NCBI RefSeq assembly: GCF_014203665.1
Contig: NZ_JACHJN010000007.1
Coordinates: forward strand, 126,059-190,058
Direction of reading: 5' to 3'
From: Saccharothrix tamanrassetensis
GTDB taxonomy: Bacteria; Actinomycetota; Actinomycetes; Mycobacteriales; Pseudonocardiaceae
Length of the DNA: 64,000 nt
How positions within the stretch are numbered: position 1 is the stretch's first letter; each line of letters opens with the position of its first letter. A program made the position numbers and the translations under genes. Shown piece by piece: positions 8,593-15,915 of the stretch. The notes under the pieces were generated by a model. The model was not told where the DNA came from, did not search any database, and saw only the letters and a list, made by a program, of their open reading frames with translations.

Positions 8593-9596
8593 CGCCGACC
8601 CGCCAGCCGTTCGGTGAGCGTGGCCGTCGGCGAGTCGGGGCGGGACCGGGCGTAGTCGATGATCGCCGCCCGCCGCGCCGGGGCGTCCGGGTCCGGATCC
8701 CGTTCCGGGACGGCGAAATCGGGCGCGTACACGGTCAGTCGGCGCTCGGCGGGCGGCAGCAGGAGCACGGTCGGCGGGACGGGCGTGCGCCCGGTGTGCC
8801 ACCCCAGGCCGTCGGTCCGGTCGAGCGCGATGTCGACCTGGCCGAACCGCGCCGCCAGCCGGACGTCCGGTCGGGGACCGGCGGGGACCGTGACGTCGAG
8901 GAATGTCGACCCCCCGTTCCGTACGACCGCCCACCGCGCCTCGGCCGCCGCGTCCACCGCACCGGACGGCACGAGCGCCCAGTCGACCGCGTCCGTTCCA
9001 CTGTGGACGGTGACACCGCCACCGCCCACCGTGTCGCCCGCAGCCAGCGCGTACTCCGCACGGCTCGACCGGACGACTTGCGGCACAACGACTCCGTAGT
9101 CCTCGGCGAGGACGGCCAAGCGGGCGGACAGGCCGTCCACGGCAGGGTCGGCGGTGACCGCGGCCAGTGCGCGCACGGCCGCGTCCTCGTCGTCCAGCAG
9201 GTGTTCGACGTCGCAAGTCGCCACCGCGCGTTCGGCTAGCAGCAGCACGGGATCGAGCGCCGGGACGCCCGCTGCCGCGGAAGCCGGCCACCACGCCTCG
9301 GCCCAGCCGAGGTGCGCCACGACGCGGCACGCGTCCCGCACCCGCCAGTCGCCCGCGCCGATCTCCACCGCGTCCGAGTCGCCGAGGATCCCGTCGGCCG
9401 CCGCCCCGTACACCTCCCACAGCCAGTCCGCCGCACGGGCGGCGTCGTGGATGCGGGCGGCGGGCACGGCGTCGTCGGTCGGCACGTCCCACGCCAGCAG
9501 CGCGCCGCGGGCCTCCAGCAGCGCAGTCCGCTCGGGGTGCGACGGCCAGTCGCCGACCAGGACGTCGGTCCCGTCCCGTGCCACTCGCAGGCTCAT
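8589..9596 (-). CDS. Hypothetical protein of the CHAT/TPR operon
   Basis: A 335-aa protein that I do not recognise. It has no signal peptide or membrane segment. The N-terminal half is rich in Trp, Asp and Ala (for example DAARAADWLWEVYGAA and ACRVVAHLGWAEAWWP) and looks helical. Residues about 140-215 resemble a short HEAT-like helical stretch (LLDDEDAAVRALAAVTADP). The C-terminal half is beta-rich. The ATG at 9596 overlaps the upstream stop (ATGA) and its TGA overlaps the TPR start (GTGA), so it is an integral part of the operon and probably made in a fixed ratio with the TPR protein. A role as target, sensor or adaptor of the CHAT protease is inference from position only. Confidence 0.75.
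   Translation of the reverse strand: MSLRVARDGTDVLVGDWPSHPERTALLEARGALLAWDVPTDDAVPAARIHDAARAADWLWEVYGAAADGILGDSDAVEIGAGDWRVRDACRVVAHLGWAEAWWPASAAAGVPALDPVLLLAERAVATCDVEHLLDDEDAAVRALAAVTADPAVDGLSARLAVLAEDYGVVVPQVVRSSRAEYALAAGDTVGGGGVTVHSGTDAVDWALVPSGAVDAAAEARWAVVRNGGSTFLDVTVPAGPRPDVRLAARFGQVDIALDRTDGLGWHTGRTPVPPTVLLLPPAERRLTVYAPDFAVPERDPDPDAPARRAAIIDYARSRPDSPTATLTERLAGRR
8997..9007. repeat. Palindrome TCCACTGTGGA
   Basis: Second copy of the TCCAC-W-GTGGA palindrome, inside the 335-aa unknown gene of the CHAT operon. Confidence 0.7.
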
Positions 9597-10837
9597 CCGA
9601 CCGCCCGCCGCTCCAGCGCCGACCGCAGCCGGTCACGCTGGTCCAGGATGACCGACCGCAGCACCCCGTCCAGCACGTCCCACAGGCCGTCCACCGGCAC
9701 GGTGTCGCGCCGCAGCTCCCGGCCGTGCGTGCGGACCCACAGCCGCCGCAGATACGCCTGGCGCACGCCGTGCACGTCCGCGCGGACCCCCTCCGGCACG
9801 GCCGACGGCATCCGCAGCACGCGGCGCACGTAGGCCTCGCGTTCCCAGCGCGCCCGCAGCCGGGCCGCCGCGTCGCTCCGGCTGTCGCCGGCGAGCCCGG
9901 CGGCGGCCTCCCGACCCAGCACCATCACCACCCGGCCGGCCTCGTCGGCGAGCTGCCACGGCCGCGCGCAACGGGCGATCTCCTTCCGCACCAGCGCGGG
10001 CACGTCCTCCAGGGCGTCCCGGTGGGCGTTGCTGAGCGGGACGAACAACCGCTCCACGATGGACCGGTCGAACGGCTTGGGCAGGTTCTGCTTGGCCGCC
10101 GTCTCCCCCAGCTCCGGTCGCACCGGGCGGTCCCGGTCGGACAGACCGTGCGCCAGCGCCACCCCCGGCTCCGCCAAGCCGACCGCGCCCCTGGTGCCCG
10201 CCCGGTCGGCGACCAGGGCGTCGAACAGCCCGGGGTCCGGGTCGGTCGCGCAGGTGGCGAGGAAGTCGCCGGGGCGCACCGACTCCGGGCCCGGCGGCTC
10301 GGCCCCGGCCGTCCACTCCGCGTCCAGCAGGCGGGTCAGCCCGGCCGCGTTGCCGGGATCCGCCACGAACCGGCGCAGGCCCGCCAGGGTCGGCCCGTCC
10401 TGCCCGTGCACCTCGGCCAGCACGCCGGCGGCCCGGTCGGTGGCGGACGGGTCGAGCCTGGGGTCGCCGTGCGCGGTGGCCAGCTCGTAGCAGCGCTGGA
10501 AGTACAGGTCCTGCGGGTTGCCGTCGGTGATGCCCGCGCGCCTGCGCTCCTTCTTGAGCACCAGGAACCAGGCGGCGGTGGCGGCCAGCACCGGACCGGC
10601 CCGGACGATCCGCTCGCACAGCGCCTCGGCGTGCTCGGCGGCCACCGCCCCGGCCGCGAACTCCGGGTGGAGCACCGGGCGCAGCACCAGCGGGTCCAGG
10701 ACGAGCTTCACCGTGCGGGCCAGCGGGCGGCCCGCCTCGTTGCTCAGCGGGGCGACCGACTCGCCCAGCGCGGACCACGCCCGGTCGACCAGCAGCCCCC
10801 TCGGCGTCGCCTTGCCCGCGGCCCGCGCTGTGCTCAC
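9593..10837 (-). CDS. Hypothetical protein, first gene of CHAT/TPR operon
   Basis: A 414-aa, Arg/Ala/Leu-rich, probably helical cytosolic protein with no family I can name. Visible features are KLVLDPLVLRPVLHPEF near the N-terminus, FLVLKKERRRAG and YFQRCYELATAHGDPRLDP in the middle, and an Arg-rich C-terminal third (ARLRARWEREAYVRRVLRM). GTG at 10837 is chosen because it opens the conserved-looking part and leaves a 100-bp divergent promoter region up to 10938; the ribosome site is weak. Its stop overlaps the next ATG (ATGA). As first gene it may encode the sensor or the factor whose dose sets the operon, but no motif supports a specific role. Confidence 0.72.
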   Translation of the reverse strand: MSTARAAGKATPRGLLVDRAWSALGESVAPLSNEAGRPLARTVKLVLDPLVLRPVLHPEFAAGAVAAEHAEALCERIVRAGPVLAATAAWFLVLKKERRRAGITDGNPQDLYFQRCYELATAHGDPRLDPSATDRAAGVLAEVHGQDGPTLAGLRRFVADPGNAAGLTRLLDAEWTAGAEPPGPESVRPGDFLATCATDPDPGLFDALVADRAGTRGAVGLAEPGVALAHGLSDRDRPVRPELGETAAKQNLPKPFDRSIVERLFVPLSNAHRDALEDVPALVRKEIARCARPWQLADEAGRVVMVLGREAAAGLAGDSRSDAAARLRARWEREAYVRRVLRMPSAVPEGVRADVHGVRQAYLRRLWVRTHGRELRRDTVPVDGLWDVLDGVLRSVILDQRDRLRSALERRAVG

Positions 10838-10937
10838 CCGGCCGAGCCTAGCCGGTCGGGTGTCCGCGCTGGTGGGATGCCGTGCACCGACCATTCCTGT
10901 GATCGGTAGGCGGGCTGCCGACCGGAAGCTCTGCGGC

Positions 10938-12077
10938 ATGATGGCGAAGACCCCGGACGGCATGTACCCGCCGTACCAGACACCTCAGGCGTACCAGGCT
11001 CCCCCGGTCCACTTCCCGGCGGCGCCCTACGACACCCCGCGTTTCCGGCGGCGGCTGCCGATCATGCTGCTGCTCCCGTTCGTGCTGTTCGCCGCGCTGT
11101 TCTTCGGCGGCTCCTACCTGATCTCCCCCGAACCGGACATCGAGGTCCAGCCGGACATCGGCTTCGCCTCCGTGGGCGAGCGGGACGTGCTGCTCGTCCC
11201 CTACGAGCGGCACGGTCCGCGCGGCATGTTCCAGCTGATGTTCCAGGACATGTTCCAGGTCCGGCTGGCCGCCGTGGACACCGCGACCGGGGACGTGCTG
11301 TGGGACAGCCGGCTCTCGGACGACCTGATCTGGGAGGCGTCGGTGCTCGCGTCCGGCGAGCGCTACACCTACCTGGCCACCGACTCGGGCCTGGTGGTGC
11401 TGGACCTGGCCGACGGGTCGACGGTCGCCGAGGGCAAGGGCGTCGAAGGCCTGGGTGACGGGTTCGTCGCCGCCCGCTGGGCCTACCGGTACGACCCGGA
11501 CAGCCGCCGGGTGATGGCGATGAGCGGCACCGGCGGCGTGCTGGCGATCGCCCTGGACTCGGCGACCGCGACCCCGGCGGACCCGCAGACCTCGGCGGTG
11601 TGGGCGAGCGCCCTGTCCGAGCGCGAGCGCGCCGACATCCCGCCGGGGACCAAGCCCGCGGCCGGTGTCCGGGACGGGCAGGTCGCGCTCCGGGAACGGC
11701 CTGGCGGCGCTCCCGGCCAGGTGCTGGTGCGGACCGCTCCCGGCGGCGAGCAGAGCCAGGTGGGCGACCTCGCGTTCCACGGCGCGGGCCTGGTGGTGGA
11801 CGGAACCGCGGCGGCCGGGCACTCGTCGGACCACGTGCTGGTCGTGCACAGCCGGAACGTGAACGACAAGGACCGCTCGATCAGCGCGGTGTCCCTCGCC
11901 ACGGGAGCGGTCACCGGTTCCGTACCGATCGACTCCCACACGTTCAGCCGCACGGCGACCCGCGCGGACGGCACCACCGCGGTCGGCGTCGGCTCCACCG
12001 TCGTCCTGATGGCCCCGGACGGGCGGCTCACCGCACGCCCGGTCGGCGCGTCCGACTTCTTCGGCAACGTCTCCTGA
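10938..12077 (+). CDS. PA2928-family-like membrane-anchored protein
   Basis: A 379-aa protein with a Pro/Tyr-rich cytosolic N-terminus (about 40 residues), one transmembrane helix (LPIMLLLPFVLFAALFFGG) and an extracytoplasmic beta-propeller-like domain (RLAAVDTATGDVLWDSRLS, LATDSGLVVLDLADGS). The VRLAAVDxxTGxxLWDSRL run matches what NCBI names the PA2928 family, of unknown function; this is from memory. It starts at ATG 10938 or the adjacent ATG 10941. It is divergent from the CHAT operon and 25 bp upstream of the membrane protein at 12103, with which it is probably cotranscribed. An outward-facing sensor role is possible but unproven. Confidence 0.7.
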   Translation: MMAKTPDGMYPPYQTPQAYQAPPVHFPAAPYDTPRFRRRLPIMLLLPFVLFAALFFGGSYLISPEPDIEVQPDIGFASVGERDVLLVPYERHGPRGMFQLMFQDMFQVRLAAVDTATGDVLWDSRLSDDLIWEASVLASGERYTYLATDSGLVVLDLADGSTVAEGKGVEGLGDGFVAARWAYRYDPDSRRVMAMSGTGGVLAIALDSATATPADPQTSAVWASALSERERADIPPGTKPAAGVRDGQVALRERPGGAPGQVLVRTAPGGEQSQVGDLAFHGAGLVVDGTAAAGHSSDHVLVVHSRNVNDKDRSISAVSLATGAVTGSVPIDSHTFSRTATRADGTTAVGVGSTVVLMAPDGRLTARPVGASDFFGNVS

Positions 12078-12102
12078 CCCGCTGTCACGAAAGGACGACA
12101 CC

Positions 12103-12876
12103 ATGAGGGCACTCGCCTGGGTCTTCCTCCTCGCCGGGATCGCCGGCACCACCGCGTACGTCGTCCGGGGCCTCACCTCCGACCACGACACACCCTGGCT
12201 CAACGGCCTGCTCTCGGTACCGCTGGTCACCGTCATCGTGGTGCCGGTGATGTTCTCCATCGCACGACTGACCAAGGGCGTCTCGCTGTCCGGCGGGGTG
12301 CACCGGACGTTCCGGGGCGCACCACTCGGCATCGGCCGGGTCACCGGCGTGGCCCGCACCAGCCTCTCCGTCAGCGACCAGCCGCTGATGGAGATCGAGC
12401 TGGAGGTCGACACCCCGGAGGGGCACACGTTCCGCGGCAGGACCCGCCAGGTCGTCGACATCACCGAACTCGGGGCGGTGCGGATCGGGACCACGCTGCC
12501 GGTGCGCTACCTGCCGGACGGCCGGGTGACCCTGGCGACCGACGCCGCACCGCACGAGGTGCAGGCCGCGTTCGACCGGGTGCAGCTGGCCAAGGGTCTG
12601 ATCACGCCGAGGCAGCTGCACATCGCCGAGCACGGGACGGACGCGCACGCCGTGGTGCTGTCCCTGGTGCCGACCGGCGAGGTCCGCCACGACCGCTCGG
12701 TGGTGGACCTGACCCTGCGGGTGACCCGCCCGGACCGCACCATGTTCGACCTGACCCGGCAGAGGGCGCTGCCGCCGAGCGTGATCCCGCAGCTCCAGCC
12801 CGGTGCCGTGGTCCGGGTGCGGTACCTGCCGCACGACGAGTCCGAGGTGACCGTGCTCACCCGGCTCAAGCCGTGA
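12103..12876 (+). CDS. Hypothetical membrane protein with duplicated beta domain
   Basis: A 257-aa protein with two N-terminal transmembrane helices (about residues 3-22 and 36-57). Two similar beta-rich segments follow: about 70-140 (ending in IGTTLPVRYLPDGRVTLA) and about 170-255 (ending in PGAVVRVRYLPHDESEVTVL). The repeated VRYLP ending suggests internal duplication of a small domain also common in actinobacterial membrane proteins. No catalytic motif is seen. It follows the PA2928-like gene by 25 bp with an AAAGGA-type ribosome site, suggesting an operon of two membrane proteins. The function is unknown. Confidence 0.75.
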   Translation: MRALAWVFLLAGIAGTTAYVVRGLTSDHDTPWLNGLLSVPLVTVIVVPVMFSIARLTKGVSLSGGVHRTFRGAPLGIGRVTGVARTSLSVSDQPLMEIELEVDTPEGHTFRGRTRQVVDITELGAVRIGTTLPVRYLPDGRVTLATDAAPHEVQAAFDRVQLAKGLITPRQLHIAEHGTDAHAVVLSLVPTGEVRHDRSVVDLTLRVTRPDRTMFDLTRQRALPPSVIPQLQPGAVVRVRYLPHDESEVTVLTRLKP

Positions 12877-12952
12877 CGGACAGCCGCACCGCGCCGAGGC
12901 CGGTCGCCGGGCCGTTGCGACAATGGCCCGGCGACGACGGTGCGGAGGTGTG

Positions 12953-15685
12953 GTGGAGTTCTGGCTGCTCGGTGAGGTGACGGCGCGGAAGTCGCGCGCG
13001 GACGGGGAGTCCGCGGCCGTCGACCTCGGGCCGTCCATGCAGCGGTGCGTGCTCGCGGCGCTCGCGGTGGACGCCGGGCGGGTGGTGTCGGTCGGGAGGC
13101 TGATCGAGCGGGTGTGGGGCACCGACGCGCCGCTGCGGGTGCGGGCCACCCTGTCGAGCTACGTGTCGAGGTTGCGGCAGGTGCTCGACGGAGTCGACAT
13201 CGTGTGGCGGTCCGGCGGATACGTGCTGGACGTCGACCCCTCCGCGGTGGACCTGCACCGGTTCCGGTCACTGCGCCGGAAGGGCGACGTCGACGCGCTG
13301 GCCGAGGCACTGCGCCTGTGGCGGGGCGAGGCGCTGACCGGGGTGGACGGCGAGTGGGCCGACGCGGAGCGGGAGCTGCTGCGGCAGGAGCGGTTCGGCG
13401 CGGAACTCGACCTGGTGGACGCCCGGCTGCGGCACGGCGAGGGCGAAGGACTGGTCGCCGGGCTCGCGGGGCTGGTCGCCGCGCACCCGTTGGACGAACG
13501 GCTCGCCGGGCTCTACATGCTCGCGCTGTACCGGGCGCACCGGTCCGCCGACGCCCTGGCGCACTACCACCGGCTGCGCGGCGAGTTGGGCGACCGGCTC
13601 GGGGCGGACCCCGGTGGGCCGTTGCGCGAGCTGTACCGGCGGATCCTCGCCGCCGACCCGTGCCTGGAGCCCGAACGCCCGGTCCTCCCGGCAGCCCGGC
13701 CGCCGGTACCCCGGCAGCTGCCCGCCGCGCCGACGCCGTTCGTCGGGCGGCAGGACGAGCTGGCCCGGCTGGACGACCTCGCCGGGACGGTGGTGATCTC
13801 CGCGATCGCGGGCACCGGGGGCATCGGCAAGACGTGGCTCGCGCTGCACTGGGCGCACCGCCACCTGGACCGGTTCCCCGACGGGCAGCTGTTCGTGGAC
13901 CTGCGCGGGTTCGGCCCGGACGCCGACCCGGTGGACCCGGCGGCGGCCGTGCGCGGCTTCCTGGAGGCGCTGGGCGTCGACCGGGACCGCATCCCGGCCG
14001 AGCCGCACGCCCAGGCCGCGCTGTTCCGCACCACGGTCGCCGACCGCCGGATGCTGCTGGTGGTGGACAACGCCGCCGACACCGGCCAGGTCGTGCCGCT
14101 GCTGCCCGGCACCCGGTCGTGCACCGTCGTGGTCACCAGCCGCAGTCGGCTGCCCGGTCTGGTCACCCGGCACGGCGCACGGCCCCTCCCGCTCGACGTG
14201 CTGTCCGACGACGAGGCGCGGGCACTGCTCGCGGAACGCCTCGGCGCGGACCGCACGGACGCGGAGCCGGACGCGGTGGCCGAGCTGATCGCCCGCTGCG
14301 GCGGCCTCCCCCTGGCGCTGGGCATCATCGCCGGCCGCGCCCACACCGGGCCCGACCGGACGCTGGCCGCAGCGGCGCGCGAACTGCGCGAGCTGGGGCT
14401 GGACGCGCTGGACGACGGCGACCCGGCGGCCAGCCTGCCCGCCGTGCTGTCCTGGTCGTACCGGGCGCTGACCGCCGAACAGGCCGCCGTGTTCACCCTC
14501 CTGGGCATCGCACCCGGCCCCGACATCGGCGTGCCCGCCGCCGCGAGCCTCACCGGCCTGCCGCCCGCCCGCGCCGGTGCCGCCCTGCGCGGCCTGCACC
14601 AGGCGTCACTGGTCGGCCTGGACGCCTCGGGCCGCTACCGGATGCACGACGTGGTGCGCGACTACGCGGCCCGTCGGGCCCACGAACACCTGTCCGTCGC
14701 CGAGCGGACCGCCGCACTGCGCCGCGTCGTGGACTTCTACCTGCACACCGCGCACGCGGGCGACCGCCTCCTGGACCCGCACCGCAGCCCCGTCGAGCTG
14801 GAGCCAGCTGCCCCAGGCTGCACGCCGCAGCCGCTGTCCGACGACATGGTGGCGCTGGCCTGGTTCGACGCCGAGCACCCGTGCGTGCTCGCGGCGCAGA
14901 CCACGGCGGTCGCGCACGGCCGTCACCAGACCGCGTGGCACCTGGCGTGGGCGCTGGTCACGTTCCACTGGCGTCGGGGCCGTTCGACCGACCAGATCGC
15001 CGCCTGGCAGGCGGCACTGACCGCCGCCGAACACCTCCCGGACCCGAAGTACCGCATCCAGGCGCACCGCCTGCTGGGTCGCGAGTACTCGGTCACCGCA
15101 CAACACGACGACGCTCTGCACCACCTGCACGCGGCGCTCGGCCTGGCCGAGGGCGACCCGGTCCAGCAGGCCCGCACGCACTGGGCGCTGGCGTGGGCGT
15201 GGGAGATGCGTGGCGACGACCGTTCGGCACTGGACCACGCCACCCGAGCCCTGCACCTGCTCGACCGGTCGGACGACCCGATCGGCAAGGCCATCGCGCT
15301 CAACCAGGTCGGTTGGTTCAACGCGCGGTTGGGCGAACACGGGCCGGCCCGCACCCACTGCGAGGCGGCCTTGGCGTTGCACCGCAAGCACCACAACCGC
15401 GACGGCGAAGCCAACACGCTGGACAGCCTCGGCTACATCGCGCACGAGACCGGGCACCACGCCGAAGCCGCCGGGTACTACCGCGAGGCCATCGCCCTGT
15501 ACCGGGAACTCGGCGACACCTACGAAACCGCCAGCACCCTGAACCGCCTCGGCCACACCTGTTCGGCCCAGGGGCTGCACGACGCCGCCCGCGACGCCTG
15601 GCGGGAAGCGCTGGCGCTCTATGCGGCCCAGGGACGCACCGCCGACGCGGAGAAGATGCGGCAGCAGCTCGACGAACGCGCGTAA
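12953..15685 (+). CDS. AfsR/SARP-type transcriptional regulator (HTH-BTAD-NB-ARC-TPR)
   Basis: About 910 aa. Domain order: winged OmpR-like DNA-binding domain (residues about 1-85, including LSSYVSRLRQVL), bacterial transcriptional activator domain (about 90-235), NB-ARC ATPase with P-loop GTGGIGKT at 287-294 and VVTSRSRLPGL further on, then C-terminal TPRs (about 600-900, for example ANTLDSLGYIAHETGHHAEA). Large SARPs activate secondary-metabolite or developmental genes. A GTG at 12953 follows GGAGG (12944-12948); GTG 12950 and ATG 12923 are alternatives. It is the only obvious pathway-type activator in the window, but lies 15 kb from the NRPS operon, so controlling that cluster is only a possibility. 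It faces the amidohydrolase gene convergently. Confidence 0.92.
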   Translation: MEFWLLGEVTARKSRADGESAAVDLGPSMQRCVLAALAVDAGRVVSVGRLIERVWGTDAPLRVRATLSSYVSRLRQVLDGVDIVWRSGGYVLDVDPSAVDLHRFRSLRRKGDVDALAEALRLWRGEALTGVDGEWADAERELLRQERFGAELDLVDARLRHGEGEGLVAGLAGLVAAHPLDERLAGLYMLALYRAHRSADALAHYHRLRGELGDRLGADPGGPLRELYRRILAADPCLEPERPVLPAARPPVPRQLPAAPTPFVGRQDELARLDDLAGTVVISAIAGTGGIGKTWLALHWAHRHLDRFPDGQLFVDLRGFGPDADPVDPAAAVRGFLEALGVDRDRIPAEPHAQAALFRTTVADRRMLLVVDNAADTGQVVPLLPGTRSCTVVVTSRSRLPGLVTRHGARPLPLDVLSDDEARALLAERLGADRTDAEPDAVAELIARCGGLPLALGIIAGRAHTGPDRTLAAAARELRELGLDALDDGDPAASLPAVLSWSYRALTAEQAAVFTLLGIAPGPDIGVPAAASLTGLPPARAGAALRGLHQASLVGLDASGRYRMHDVVRDYAARRAHEHLSVAERTAALRRVVDFYLHTAHAGDRLLDPHRSPVELEPAAPGCTPQPLSDDMVALAWFDAEHPCVLAAQTTAVAHGRHQTAWHLAWALVTFHWRRGRSTDQIAAWQAALTAAEHLPDPKYRIQAHRLLGREYSVTAQHDDALHHLHAALGLAEGDPVQQARTHWALAWAWEMRGDDRSALDHATRALHLLDRSDDPIGKAIALNQVGWFNARLGEHGPARTHCEAALALHRKHHNRDGEANTLDSLGYIAHETGHHAEAAGYYREAIALYRELGDTYETASTLNRLGHTCSAQGLHDAARDAWREALALYAAQGRTADAEKMRQQLDERA

Positions 15686-15779
15686 CGGGCCCACGCGGGT
15701 TTCGCACTACCGAGCCGGATCGACCGTGACACCGGCCTGGCACTGGTCATGCCGGGCAGTGTGGGGCGGCCGTGGACCG

Positions 15780-15826
15780 CGCCCACGTCGGGAGCCCGTC
15801 CACCGCGACCGGATCCGACGTGGGCG
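15780..15826. terminator. 12-bp inverted repeat between convergent genes
   Basis: CGCCCACGTCGG (15780-15791) and CCGACGTGGGCG (15815-15826) are perfect inverted copies with a 23-nt loop. The element lies in the 230-bp gap between the convergent SARP and amidohydrolase genes, and no gene is supported in that gap. A bidirectional factor-independent or pausing terminator is the simplest reading. There is no U-tract, which is usual in actinomycetes, and an operator is the alternative. Confidence 0.55.
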
Positions 15827-15915
15827 TACTGCGGCCTTACTCCGCACGCGAGGCGTTCAGCACGGCGCTCCACTCCGGCGCACCTGTCGCCGTCGGGGTG
15901 CCGGCCGCGGGCACG

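Noticed and set aside
6490-9636. One large 1048-aa minus-strand protein
   Set aside because: The frame merges the non-coding shadow of the 335-aa gene with the TPR gene; the TPR gene starts at GTG 8592, coupled to the upstream stop.
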